Of a stretch of 44,054 nt of DNA, positions 1-8,377 are shown piece after piece; the stretch's first letter is position 1, and each line of letters starts with the position of its first letter. This DNA comes from an uncultured bacterium (GTDB taxonomy: Bacteria; CSSED10-310; CALFER01). Where the stretch lies: contig CALFER010000083.1 of the NCBI GenBank assembly GCA_937951895.1, positions 1-44,054 of the forward strand, in the 5' to 3' direction. The notes below the pieces were generated by a model. The model was given only the letters and a program-made list of their open reading frames with translations, had not been told where the DNA came from and made no database searches. A program made the translations under genes and the position numbers.

Positions 1-246
1 TTCGACAGGCTCAGTGTCCGGGTCTGTCATCCCCAAAGCAACACGATTACAGATTTGATGACGGGTGGCGCCGGCCTCCGTGCCGGCGTCTGACAATCAG
101 CGCACATCCCTGAATAAATCACCGGAAGCTACGACGGGGTTGTTCTGCTCCTGGACACTTCGACAGGCTCAGTGTCCGGGTCTGTCATCCCCAAAGCAAC
201 ACGATTACAGATTGATGACGGGTGGCGCCGGCCTCCGTGCCGGCGT
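1..246. repeat. Near-perfect 88/89-base direct repeat with two hairpins per unit
   Basis: Bases 1-89 and 159-246 are the same sequence except for one extra T in the first copy (ATTTGATG against ATTGATG). The first copy may continue beyond the window edge. Each unit holds two inverted repeats. One is GGACACT / AGTGTCC around an 11-base loop, complete at 153-177 and cut by the window edge in unit 1. The other is CGCCGGC / GCCGGCG around a 6-base loop, at 226-245 in unit 2. A 69-base unrelated spacer separates the units. This looks like a REP-type interspersed non-coding element. The open frame that runs through it into the downstream transporter is not credible protein. Confidence 0.85.
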
Positions 247-298
247 TCCCATCGGTTCCCGCTGGCGATCCCCGGCGCTTTCCGCTATCCTCTGGCGC

Positions 299-1237
299 GT
301 GGAACGACCGAACACCATCAACCCGGCCCGAGGCTACCCGATTGCGCTCCTGAGTGCGGCAGTCCTGTCTCTGACGGCCATCTTCATCCGGTATCTCACG
401 GTCAATCACCACATGCCCGCCATGATTCTCGCATTCTGGCGTGATCTGCTCGCCTTCATCGTTCTGTTTTCAGTCCTGTTGGTCGTGCGGCCGGTGCTTC
501 TCCGGAGTTCCCGGGCGAACGTTCCCTTTCTGCTCGTTTATGGACTCGAACTGTCGGTGCTCAATGCGGCTTGGACCTACTCGGTGGCTCTCAACGGTGC
601 AGCCGTGGCGACGGTTCTGATCTACAGTTCGACGGCCTTCACCGTCCTGCTCGGCTGGTGGTTTCTCGGCGAACGACTCAACGGAGTCCGTATTGCGGCG
701 GTCGCGCTGGGTCTTGCCGGGTGTGTCCTGGTTTCCGATGCTCTGGAAGCGGCTGTTCGTCAGGCTAACATGTCCGGCATTCTGACCGGTGTATTCTCGG
801 GGTTCTGCTACGGAATCTATACCTTGCTCGGCCGGGCGGCATCGCGGCGTGGATTGAACCCCTGGACGACGGTGTTGCATACCTTCGGGTATGCCACGAC
901 GATGCTGCTGGTCTACAATCTGCTCCCTGCCGGATGGATTCCGGGCACGGCTTCCCGGTTCATCGATTTTTTGTGGCTCGGGACCAGCACAGACGGCTGG
1001 CTGGTTATCTTCCTGCTCGCAGCCGGCCCGACGGTGCTCGGCTATGGCCTTTACACCGTGAGTCTTGTCCACCTGCCTTCGGGCGTCGCCAATCTGATCG
1101 CAACCCTGGAGCCAGTGTTCACCGCCGTGATCGCCTGGTTGTGGTTTCACGAACAGCTCAACCCCGCGCAGATTCTGGGAAGCATTCTGATCCTCAGCGG
1201 TGTCGTGGTACTGCGGCTGTTCGACCGGCTGTCCTGA
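299..1237 (+). CDS. EamA/DMT-family transporter, ten transmembrane segments
   Basis: Inner-membrane permease of the drug/metabolite transporter superfamily. The substrate cannot be told. Two EamA halves are visible. The first starts with the hydrophobic segment after NPARGYP and ends near CVLVSDAL. The second starts at SGILTGVFSGFCYG and ends with SILILSGVVVLRL. Each half carries the typical glycine-rich helix followed by a charged turn (FLGERLN in the first, WFHEQLN in the second). With the GTG at 299 the protein is 312 residues, normal for the family. An upstream in-frame GTG at 65 would add about 78 residues encoded by the repeat at 1-246 and is rejected. No good Shine-Dalgarno site is seen before 299, so the exact start is uncertain. 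Confidence 0.8.
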   Translation: MERPNTINPARGYPIALLSAAVLSLTAIFIRYLTVNHHMPAMILAFWRDLLAFIVLFSVLLVVRPVLLRSSRANVPFLLVYGLELSVLNAAWTYSVALNGAAVATVLIYSSTAFTVLLGWWFLGERLNGVRIAAVALGLAGCVLVSDALEAAVRQANMSGILTGVFSGFCYGIYTLLGRAASRRGLNPWTTVLHTFGYATTMLLVYNLLPAGWIPGTASRFIDFLWLGTSTDGWLVIFLLAAGPTVLGYGLYTVSLVHLPSGVANLIATLEPVFTAVIAWLWFHEQLNPAQILGSILILSGVVVLRLFDRLS

Positions 1238-1300
1238 TTTGCACCGTACCTGCGCGCTGCATTAGACTGGTAAGCATTACACGTCGATTGGAGGTGTTCC

Positions 1301-2512
1301 ATGATCCCGAAACTCATAACATCCGCATGCGCTGCCATTGTTGTCATGCTCGGTATGATCACTCGGACGTGCGCGGTCGAACCATCTTCGGACCTTACGG
1401 CCATTGTCACGGGAGTCAATCGGTTTGCGGTCGATCTGTATGCGCAGATCCGATCGGCCGAAGGCAACCTGTTCGTCTCACCCTGCAGTCTCTCGACCGC
1501 CCTGGCGATGGCCTATGGCGGCGCTCGGGGTCAGACCGCAGCCCAGATGGAGAAAGTGATGCACTTTTCTCCGGGTAACGACACGGTCCATACAGGTTTT
1601 CAGGCTCTGGACGAGCGATTTCGGGACCTCCAGGTGAAGGGTTTCGTCGAACTTCTCACCGCGAATTCGATCTGGCCCCAGAAAGATTACGTGTTTCTCA
1701 AGGACTACGTCGCACTCCTCCAGAAGCGGTATGGCGTGAGTGTCTCTCCGGTGGATTATCGCGGCGATCCGGATGAGGCGGCGCGTCGGATCAACGCATG
1801 GGTGGAGGAGAAGACCCGTGAGAAAATCAAGGATCTGATCGCTCCCGGATCGCTCTCGCCGGCTGTCCGATTAGTTCTCGCCAATGCCATCTACTTCAAG
1901 GGCAAATGGAGTCGCTCATTCAAACCGGCTGATACTGCGGAAGCGCCGTTTACTCTGGAAAACGGTTCGACGAAGACGGTTCGGATGATGAATCAGAAGA
2001 GTGAATTCGGGTTCCGGGACGAGGGGTCATACAAAATTCTGGAACTGCCGTATTCCGGAGACGATCTGTCCATGATCATCCTGCTGCCGAAAACCGCTGG
2101 CGGACTGGCCGAACTCGAATCGTCGCTCTCGGCGGAAACGCTGGCTACATGGACGAGTGGATTACAGAAGGTCGAGGTTCGAGTGGGGCTGCCGACTTTC
2201 ACGATCACATGGGGGGCGACCGATGTTTCTGATGCGTTGATGCAGATGGGCATGACGGACGCCTTCCGATCCGCCGATTTTTCAGGCATGGACGGGACCC
2301 GCGACCTGTTTGTCTCGAAGGTGATGCACAAGGCGTTCGTGGATGTGAACGAAGCGGGTACGGAAGCCGCGGCTGCGAGCGCCGTCGTGATGCAGAAGGT
2401 CATGATGCGGCCGCCTGCGCTTGAGTTTCGCGCGGATCATGCGTTCATGTTTCTGATTCGCGAAATGTCGACAGGCTGTGTGCTGTTCATGGGACGAGTG
2501 ACAAACCCGTAG
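1301..2512 (+). CDS. Secreted serpin (serine protease inhibitor family I4)
   Basis: A 403-residue protein with a GGAGGT ribosome site at 1290-1295 and an N-terminal signal peptide (hydrophobic to about residue 22). It has the full serpin fold signature: the NLFVSPCSLSTALAMAYGGA helix-B region near residue 50, LVLANAIYFKGKW in the middle, and a C-terminal FMGRVTNP. The hinge before the reactive loop reads EAGTEAAAAS (about residues 351-360). This matches the small-residue hinge of inhibitory serpins, which must insert into beta-sheet A. Counting from the hinge, the scissile bond falls around V367-M368-M369, which suggests an elastase- or chymotrypsin-like target. A single free-standing gene. 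The inferred role is protection of the periplasm or cell surface from foreign proteases. Confidence 0.93.
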   Translation: MIPKLITSACAAIVVMLGMITRTCAVEPSSDLTAIVTGVNRFAVDLYAQIRSAEGNLFVSPCSLSTALAMAYGGARGQTAAQMEKVMHFSPGNDTVHTGFQALDERFRDLQVKGFVELLTANSIWPQKDYVFLKDYVALLQKRYGVSVSPVDYRGDPDEAARRINAWVEEKTREKIKDLIAPGSLSPAVRLVLANAIYFKGKWSRSFKPADTAEAPFTLENGSTKTVRMMNQKSEFGFRDEGSYKILELPYSGDDLSMIILLPKTAGGLAELESSLSAETLATWTSGLQKVEVRVGLPTFTITWGATDVSDALMQMGMTDAFRSADFSGMDGTRDLFVSKVMHKAFVDVNEAGTEAAAASAVVMQKVMMRPPALEFRADHAFMFLIREMSTGCVLFMGRVTNP

Positions 2513-2550
2513 GCGGTGATCATCCCGGATCGGGTCCCTTTATTTCAATC

Positions 2551-2579
2551 TTGAAGCGACCCATTCATTTGTGTAGAAT
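2551..2579 (+). promoter_or_regulatory. Predicted sigma-70-type promoter of the histidine kinase
   Basis: TTGAAG at 2551-2556 and TAGAAT at 2574-2579 with a 17-base spacer, ending 63 bases before the kinase start at 2643. It lies in the gap after the serpin stop codon, so the kinase is probably transcribed on its own. Confidence 0.5.
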
Positions 2580-2642
2580 GCCCCGGTCGCCAAAGATCAG
2601 TCGCGGGACTGGAGCATCCAGGATGGAAGCGAGGGAATCACT

Positions 2643-3377
2643 GTGGGAAATGGATCTCATGAGAACAGGAATGGGCCTCTGGGTTCGAAACAATCACTCG
2701 GAATCATCGCCCATGAAATAAAAAGCCCGATCAGCTCTGTGATCCAGTTGCTCCAATCCGCTGAAATCCTGCTTCAGGATTCGGATCAGGCGGAAGCACT
2801 CGCATTGGTGCAGCGCGCCATCAAACGGGCCAGAAACGCGCTTCAGATTTCTCGCGGCCTTCTGGATTATCTCAAGGTGGATACCGTTCCGAAGCCTGCC
2901 GGGGAACATGAGCTGGTCCCCGCGGACAATATCCAGCCGTTGATCGAAGCGCAGATTCAGATGGCGTTCAATCGGGATGTCAGGCTGGAGCATGAGCTCC
3001 GGGATACCCATGTGCGTCTGAGAATCAACCAGTTCGAGTGGGACATTGTGGTCAGCAATCTGATTTCGAATGCGATCCGCTACTCGAAGCGCGATGCGGG
3101 GACACAGACCGTCTGGATCAGGACTTTTAAAAGGGAAAAGTCGTTTGTTTTCGAAGTGCGCGACCAGGGGATCGGGATGAGTGATGATGAGAAGAACCGG
3201 ATATTCGACGGGTTCTATCGATCGATCAAGGCGAAGGAACAGACGACCAGCGGCTCCGGTTTCGGACTCGCGATGGTCAAGAAGATTGTTGAGGACGCGG
3301 GAGGGGCGATTGAATGTGTCAGTGCTCCCGGTGTCGGTACGACGTTCAGGGTCTTTTTCCCGATCAGTGGCTCATAG
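2643..3377 (+). CDS. Small sensorless histidine kinase (HisKA + HATPase_c)
   Basis: Cytoplasmic 244-residue kinase with GTG start; a GAGGGA-like ribosome site lies just upstream. The H-box is IAHEIKSP near residue 27, with the phospho-accepting histidine. The N-box is NLISNAIRYS, the G1 box is DQGIGMS, and the G2 box is GSGFGLAMVKKIVEDAGG near the end. There is no sensor, membrane segment or PAS domain in front of HisKA, so the input must come from a partner protein or from dimer contacts. No response regulator gene is adjacent. A promoter of its own lies at 2551-2579. Its closest functional class is the soluble orphan kinases. Family assignment is certain; the signal is unknown. Confidence 0.92.
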   Translation: MGNGSHENRNGPLGSKQSLGIIAHEIKSPISSVIQLLQSAEILLQDSDQAEALALVQRAIKRARNALQISRGLLDYLKVDTVPKPAGEHELVPADNIQPLIEAQIQMAFNRDVRLEHELRDTHVRLRINQFEWDIVVSNLISNAIRYSKRDAGTQTVWIRTFKREKSFVFEVRDQGIGMSDDEKNRIFDGFYRSIKAKEQTTSGSGFGLAMVKKIVEDAGGAIECVSAPGVGTTFRVFFPISGS

Positions 3378-3394
3378 ACCAGAATTTTGCCGTT

Positions 3395-3427
3395 AAAAAA
3401 AACGGCGGATCCGGAGATCCGCCGTTT
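3395..3427 (-). terminator. Rho-independent terminator of the ATP-grasp/proteasome-like operon
   Basis: A perfect 12-base inverted repeat, AAACGGCGGATC at 3400-3411 and GATCCGCCGTTT at 3416-3427, with a 4-base loop. Read on the minus strand it is followed by a run of eight T (the A-run at 3395-3402). It stands 23 bases after the stop of the last operon gene (3450). On the plus strand no T-run follows, so it acts in one direction. Confidence 0.9.
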
Positions 3428-3449
3428 GGGCCGTGTTCGATAAAAGGGA

Positions 3450-4853
3450 TTACTTCATGCCTTCGACGACGACGATCGGGCAGAGTCCGCCGCCGGCCGA
3501 AATGTTGATGACAGCCGCTTCCGAGGTCCGGCACATGCCGCCGGCGTGTTGTCCGCCGAATGCGTAGAAGTTCTGGTTAAGTTTCTTGGATTTCCAGGCG
3601 AGTTCCGGTGCGACTTCCGGCAGTTCCATTTCGGGAATTTTCACATACTCCTGAACGACGTACTTCTGCTCCGTCGTGGCCGCCAGCTTGATGGTTTCTT
3701 CCCATTTAGCCTGTGTATTGACATTCCCGACGCACACGCCCTGACCGCCGTACAGATCCATCGGCTTCAGGACCAGTGTTTCGCGGTTCTTTCGGGTATA
3801 TTCGAACAGGTCGACTTCGGTTTTTCCATCCGGACCCATCGTTTTTCGGGATGTCATCAGGCGCGTCCACGGGATGTTGGCGATCGCGACTTTGCGTTCT
3901 TCGCGACTGTACAGCTTCATGATCTGCGGATCCTGGAGGTGTTCCAGCAGCGATTTGATCGACGCCAGGAGCGATCGGATCGAGTTCACGCAGCAGAAGG
4001 CGTTGTCTTTGTAGGCTGCGCGGAGGGGTCTGATGTCTTCCCACACATCGGTCCAGTTCCGGATCCAGCCACGCCGGTACAGGATGTCGATTTCCATGCC
4101 GCCGGGTGTGTAGGCTTTGCCTTTGCGGTAATCGAGTTCCTGCGGGGTCGAGAATTCGCAGTTGAATCCCTGCCGTTTGAAATCCTCGACGATCAGCAGG
4201 AATTCCGGATAGGTCGCGCCTTTATCCGAGACGATTGCGATGTTCGGGAGCTGTTTCTTGCCGCCCCATTCGCGATAGGCCCGGAGAAGATTGTAGTGGA
4301 TCTGAGGAATGAAGCGATCCGAACTGAGGTAGTATTTCCGGCGCAGTTTGTCCATGACCGGATTCTGCTCGATGATCTCGGTCTGCACATCGGAATACAT
4401 CGGACCGCCGGGTGAATCGGTATTGAATTCGATGAACTTGAGTGAATCGTTGTCCATGAAGGCGTCGTTACGGGTGATCCAGACGCGGCGCTGGGTGCCG
4501 GTTTCGCTGGCGACGAGTTCGGTTTCCTTTTCTGTCAGGTTGAACATCGGTTTGAACGCATCGTCTTTCCAGTACAGAGCGGTCACCTTTTCGAGGATGC
4601 TCATGACATGGTTTGAAACGCGAGCGACTTCGTTCATCTGGTTGCGTGTGAGGAAGTACGGCATGATGAACACGGGGAATGGCTTGTTGACCACGTCGTT
4701 GCCCTTGCCCACATTGATGACGCACCCTCTGCGATGGAATTCCTCATTGGCCTGGTTCAGAATATTCTTCGCCGGGTTTTTCGGAGTATCCATCTTTTCG
4801 AGAGTTTTCCGGAAGTCCTTGTTGATTTTTTCGATGATCTTCGCATCCCTCAT
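3450..4853 (-). CDS. Circularly permuted ATP-grasp ligase A
   Basis: A 467-residue soluble protein of the circularly permuted ATP-grasp type (glutathionylspermidine-synthase / DUF407-like ligases). These enzymes activate a carboxylate as acyl phosphate and form an amide bond. Visible motifs are FIEFNTDSPGG (about 140-150), LYRRGWIR (258-265) and the nucleotide-binding VLKPMDLYGGQGVCVG (361-376, with Lys363 and the glycine loop). VVQEYV follows at 399-404, and the end is INISAGGG. It is a clear paralogue of the ligase at 8378-9754: both share EFNxDSPGG, YRRG, KPxxxxGGxG and the INISAGG tail. Last gene of the operon, 86 bases after the proteasome-like gene, with a GAGGAG ribosome site before ATG 4853. 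The substrate is unknown. Confidence 0.85.
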   Translation of the reverse strand: MRDAKIIEKINKDFRKTLEKMDTPKNPAKNILNQANEEFHRRGCVINVGKGNDVVNKPFPVFIMPYFLTRNQMNEVARVSNHVMSILEKVTALYWKDDAFKPMFNLTEKETELVASETGTQRRVWITRNDAFMDNDSLKFIEFNTDSPGGPMYSDVQTEIIEQNPVMDKLRRKYYLSSDRFIPQIHYNLLRAYREWGGKKQLPNIAIVSDKGATYPEFLLIVEDFKRQGFNCEFSTPQELDYRKGKAYTPGGMEIDILYRRGWIRNWTDVWEDIRPLRAAYKDNAFCCVNSIRSLLASIKSLLEHLQDPQIMKLYSREERKVAIANIPWTRLMTSRKTMGPDGKTEVDLFEYTRKNRETLVLKPMDLYGGQGVCVGNVNTQAKWEETIKLAATTEQKYVVQEYVKIPEMELPEVAPELAWKSKKLNQNFYAFGGQHAGGMCRTSEAAVINISAGGGLCPIVVVEGMK

Positions 4854-4939
4854 GTAGCATCTCCTCTCGTTGACGATAAGGGTTAGTTCGGTCGATTCTA
4901 GTCCTGAAACCGCATCAAGGCAAGCGTTTATTGCTCCAA

Positions 4940-5971
4940 TCAGGGCTTGTAACCTCTCAAAAACCGTGACAGCGCCCTTTCATTGTGACTTTTCCTGAAC
5001 AGATTTCGCTCCACCTTGTCGAACGACGATCCGCTGAAGATCAGTTCGCCGATCGTGTCGAAGGCGAGTTTTCTCGGGACGAGTTCCGCTTTGTAGGCCG
5101 CAACGGTTTCCGATGCCAGTTTCGCATGCTCGTCCGCAATCTCGTTCAAACGCCCGGCGTTCGGTTTGTTCCCGTCAATCACCACAATATTGAAGTATCC
5201 GCCTACTCCGATGTTGTTGGCGCTGGCCAGATTCGTCGCGTGGATGATCGATACCATCGCATCCACCGGATCCATCCGTTCACGCCGCTCCTGGACGGTT
5301 TTCGTCCCGACGAAATCGGCAAAGGCGAAATCCGACATGTCCTGTCCCGATCCGATGCTCTGAAACACCGCCTGCACCGGTTCATAGGAAAACGTCATCA
5401 TATTGAAGTAGAAGATCCGGAAACCTTCCTGCGGTTCGTATCCGGCCATGATCCCACGGTTGACGAATAAAAACTTGAGCTCCGAGAAGCCGCCCTTCCA
5501 TGTCATCGCCGACTGCGCTTCCTCGATGATCTCCTTCTGGCTGATATCCACCTTGCCGTTTTTCGTCTCATAGTATCCGCGTATCAGATCGATGCCCTTA
5601 AAACCGAATCGATGAAACAGATACTCGTCAACATGCCGCCGCTTCATCTCACAGATCGATCCGAAAATGCGGTCTGCCACCTGCTGGATGGTCAGGAACT
5701 TGCCCGGTTTCGCCGGGTACTTCTGCCGTGATTCGTCTTCCTGACGCAGAAAATGGAATGCGAGATGCTTGATTTCCTCGCTGACGGAACTCGTTCCCGA
5801 ACCGCCGTACGCTGCAACAAGACCGAATTTTTCCGTCAGAGAAGTCGGAACGATGGACTGGATCTTGTCGCCCACATCGCCCTTGCGCTCCATGTTTCCC
5901 CAACTGACCTGCTCGTCGCATACCATGGCGCCTGAAAAGTCATCAAATCGGATCGCATTGACCACCGTCAT
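4940..5971 (-). CDS. Proteasome-like Ntn-hydrolase subunit with a plausible active site
   Basis: A 343-residue protein whose second codon is Thr, so removal of Met exposes Thr1 as in proteasome beta subunits, HslV and Anbu. The order of landmarks fits that fold. The first strands, TVVNAIRF...GAMVCDE, supply an Asp19 equivalent of Asp17. Lys36 in GDKIQSI matches Lys33. The turn LVAAYGGSG (51-59) resembles the 45-50 loop. IGSG (206-209) supplies Ser208, the Ser129 equivalent. NIVVIDG (261-267) is the last core strand. The Asp166/Ser169 region reads NNIGVGG and is less conserved. It is longer than Anbu or HslV because of an insert around residues 125-165. It overlaps the upstream paralogue by four bases (ATGA), so the two are translationally coupled. 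The fold assignment rests on motif order and needs structural confirmation. Confidence 0.7.
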   Translation of the reverse strand: MTVVNAIRFDDFSGAMVCDEQVSWGNMERKGDVGDKIQSIVPTSLTEKFGLVAAYGGSGTSSVSEEIKHLAFHFLRQEDESRQKYPAKPGKFLTIQQVADRIFGSICEMKRRHVDEYLFHRFGFKGIDLIRGYYETKNGKVDISQKEIIEEAQSAMTWKGGFSELKFLFVNRGIMAGYEPQEGFRIFYFNMMTFSYEPVQAVFQSIGSGQDMSDFAFADFVGTKTVQERRERMDPVDAMVSIIHATNLASANNIGVGGYFNIVVIDGNKPNAGRLNEIADEHAKLASETVAAYKAELVPRKLAFDTIGELIFSGSSFDKVERNLFRKSHNERALSRFLRGYKP

Positions 5972-7029
5972 GACGCAGCCTCCTCTTTGATCGCCGCAAT
6001 CGAGCTTTTGTATCCCCGCAGGAAATGTTCGAAGGCACGGGCATCTTTCGAGACTTTCATGCAGTCCGTTTCGATCGCATCGACATCGGCATTGTCAATG
6101 ATCAAGGCTTTGATGAATCGAATCGCGTCGGCTTTCCTGAGATAGCCGTGGACGTAGCCGATGACGATTTCCTGTGCGAGTTTCGCACCGTGGCCGATAT
6201 ACTCTCTGTATCGTTCTGCATGAGACTTTCCATGACCATTGAGAATCACGAAGGACGGATAGCCTCCGACTTCATGATTGAACCGCAACGCGGCCTCCTG
6301 TGCTTCCAGCAACGCGCAGAGCGCTTCCTCGGCACTCAGCCCCATCCGGCGCTTCTTGAGTTCCCGCTTCCGGAAAATGTCGATAAATGCAAGACTAGCG
6401 GCGTCACTGCCTTTGCCGATCGTTTCGAAGTTGCCGGTCCCGAAGAAGATATTCCCCGGCACGCCGCTCCACTCATACCAGTGAAATCCATTTCGCGAAT
6501 CGATGCCGGCAATCAACGCATGCATCTCGAATAAATGCTTCGTTCTGGCCGCCGCAGGATTGTACTTCGACCAACTGAACGCATCGGTCCGGATCTGATC
6601 GAGCTTGATCTCCACCTTCTTCCCGGCCGTCTCGAAATGCCCCCGATTCAAATCATCGCTCGTGAAGCCATAGGCAAAAACGAGCTGATCGTCGATGCGC
6701 TTGCGGATCAGCATTTCGGTTTCCCGGACCGCAAACTCGGCGATCTCCTTCAATGTCTTGAACGGCTCGTCCCGCCCGGCCTTCGACGGATCCTGAACGG
6801 CCTCCTTCAAACTCTGCCTGATGCGCAGCACGGCCTCGAAAGTGACCGAGGGATCCCCCTCGATTCCGATCACGGCCTCGATCCCGGAATTCTCACAGAA
6901 ATCAACGGGGAGGAGGGAGTGGAGACTATCTAAAGCGAGTGTCCTCCGGGTGCCGCGCCGCCAGAATTCCTCATCCGCGACCATGACCCCCGACAGTTCG
7001 TCGATTCGAATCAGATTGATCAATGCCAT
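5968..7029 (-). CDS. Catalytically degenerate paralogue of the proteasome-like subunit
   Basis: A 353-residue sister of the next gene. Shared features are the opening LINLIRIDELSGVMVADEE, a strand GIDSRNGFHWYEW, IGKGSDAASLAF, NHEVGGYPSFVILNG and the same C-terminal HFLRGYK. The key residues are changed: residue 2 is Ala instead of Thr, the Lys36 position is Ser35 (ALDSLHSL), and the Ser208 position is Lys206 (IGKG). Only the early Asp19 is kept. It therefore probably cannot cleave and may be a structural or regulatory partner, as alpha subunits or inactive beta subunits are in proteasomes. GAGGAG ribosome site before ATG 7029; ATGA overlap with the active paralogue. The fold is inferred through the paralogue. 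Confidence 0.68.
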   Translation of the reverse strand: MALINLIRIDELSGVMVADEEFWRRGTRRTLALDSLHSLLPVDFCENSGIEAVIGIEGDPSVTFEAVLRIRQSLKEAVQDPSKAGRDEPFKTLKEIAEFAVRETEMLIRKRIDDQLVFAYGFTSDDLNRGHFETAGKKVEIKLDQIRTDAFSWSKYNPAAARTKHLFEMHALIAGIDSRNGFHWYEWSGVPGNIFFGTGNFETIGKGSDAASLAFIDIFRKRELKKRRMGLSAEEALCALLEAQEAALRFNHEVGGYPSFVILNGHGKSHAERYREYIGHGAKLAQEIVIGYVHGYLRKADAIRFIKALIIDNADVDAIETDCMKVSKDARAFEHFLRGYKSSIAAIKEEAAS

Positions 7030-7057
7030 AAGCGCTCCTCACTGCGGAAAGAGAGTA

Positions 7058-8302
7058 TCATTCCATCGTCAGATCGATTGCGATCAGACAGATCAGTTCC
7101 GCAAACACCATGAGCTGTTCGATGTCGACAAACTCGTTGGCGACATGAAACGCCGTATCATCGCCCGGGCCGAATGCCACCGACAGGATTCCGTGCTCGT
7201 TCATGCCCTTCGCAAAGGTGCTTCCACCCATTCCGAAGGGTTTCGGGTCGAGATCGAACTGTTTGGCGTTGGCCTGGATCGAACGTACCAGGATGTTGTC
7301 CGGAGATACCGCATGGGGTCGCGTGGCTCCCTGGACATCGATCACGAAATCCGGTGCGATCGATGCCGCGATCGCTTCGATCTCCGCCCGTACGCCTTCC
7401 GGTGTCTGGCTGTTGACGATCCGGATGTCGATATCACAATAGCACTCGCTGGGTACGATATTCGCCGCCGCTCCGCCATGAATCTCGCCGACATTGACCG
7501 TCGGGCGGATCAGAATCGGGTCCGGGTCGAACTTGAGTCGATACGCTTCGAAGGCGGTCAGGAAATGGGCCATCTTGTTGATCGCATTGACACCGCGCTC
7601 GGGTGTCGAACCATGCGCCTGGATCCCTTTCGCCGTGACCCGGACCACCATCCGGCCTTTCTCGGAAACATCGATCGACTGCATGTTCTCGCCGATGTCC
7701 GGAATGATCGCATAGGTGGGATTGATCAGCTTTTCTTCCATCAGATAATGGACACCGTAGTCGATCCCGTCGAGGTCCGTGGCTTCTTCGTCGGCCATGC
7801 CCGATACCTGGAGCTGGCCCGGGAATTCCTCGCCGACCACGCTTTTGAACACATAAGCGGCAATCATCGACGACACGAGCGGGCCTTTGTTGTCCAGAAC
7901 GCCCCGGCCGTACACCTTGCCGTCTTTCTCGACCATCGTCCACGGATCGGAATCCCATCCCGGACCGGGCGGAACGACGTCCATGTGGCAGGCGATGAAC
8001 AGTTTCCGATCGGCGGCTGAACCCTTTCCGACATATCCGATCACATTCGGACGGCCCTCCGTGCGCTCGAAGACATCATACCGGATTCCCCATTTGTCGA
8101 ACTCGCGTTTCAGAATCTTCGCGACTCGCCATTCCTCACCCCGGATCTTCAGATAATCGAAGTTCGGCAGCTTGTCCGAGGGGACATTGACGGTTTTCTC
8201 GGCCACCATCTCCCGGAGAATCCGAAGCAGATCGTCCCGCAACCGGGGTTTGTTCATTTTGAAGAAATCGGTCAGTTTCTGTTTCAATAGAGCTTTATCC
8301 AT
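7058..8302 (-). CDS. M20-family metallopeptidase (ArgE/DapE/PepV-like)
   Basis: A 414-residue di-zinc peptidase or deacylase. Metal and catalytic residues are visible: H106 and D108 in ACHMDVV, D137 in GRGVLDNKG, the DEE pair at 171-173, D202 in IIPDIGE, and H386 in AFHVANE. The dimerisation (lid) domain lies between, with AHGSTPERGVNAI. The family cleaves short peptides or N-acyl amino acids. Its place between a ligase and the proteasome-like pair suggests that it trims or recycles a small peptide product. It is 28 bases from the next gene and has a GAGGAG ribosome site. The exact substrate class within M20 is not determinable here. Confidence 0.9.
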   Translation of the reverse strand: MDKALLKQKLTDFFKMNKPRLRDDLLRILREMVAEKTVNVPSDKLPNFDYLKIRGEEWRVAKILKREFDKWGIRYDVFERTEGRPNVIGYVGKGSAADRKLFIACHMDVVPPGPGWDSDPWTMVEKDGKVYGRGVLDNKGPLVSSMIAAYVFKSVVGEEFPGQLQVSGMADEEATDLDGIDYGVHYLMEEKLINPTYAIIPDIGENMQSIDVSEKGRMVVRVTAKGIQAHGSTPERGVNAINKMAHFLTAFEAYRLKFDPDPILIRPTVNVGEIHGGAAANIVPSECYCDIDIRIVNSQTPEGVRAEIEAIAASIAPDFVIDVQGATRPHAVSPDNILVRSIQANAKQFDLDPKPFGMGGSTFAKGMNEHGILSVAFGPGDDTAFHVANEFVDIEQLMVFAELICLIAIDLTME

Positions 8303-8377
8303 CTGATGTCTCCTCTGACATGGGTTGAAAACGTTATCACGAGCCAGACCGGACTATATCGCAAGCGGGAAGCCGGT

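Noticed and set aside
1..246. Two-copy direct repeat as a CRISPR or IS end
   Set aside because: The unit is too long and has only two copies for CRISPR, and there is no transposase or target duplication nearby.
470..1150. Open frame on the minus strand opposite the EamA transporter
   Set aside because: Gln/Arg-rich translation typical of a shadow frame; the plus strand carries ten convincing membrane segments.
2513..2550. Short CCCG/CGGG hairpin after the serpin as a terminator
   Set aside because: The stem is only four bases and the T-content is poor; not enough to call.
6821..8020. A 399-codon open frame on the plus strand opposite the M20 peptidase
   Set aside because: Low-complexity basic/acidic translation without motifs, antiparallel to a gene with an intact zinc site.
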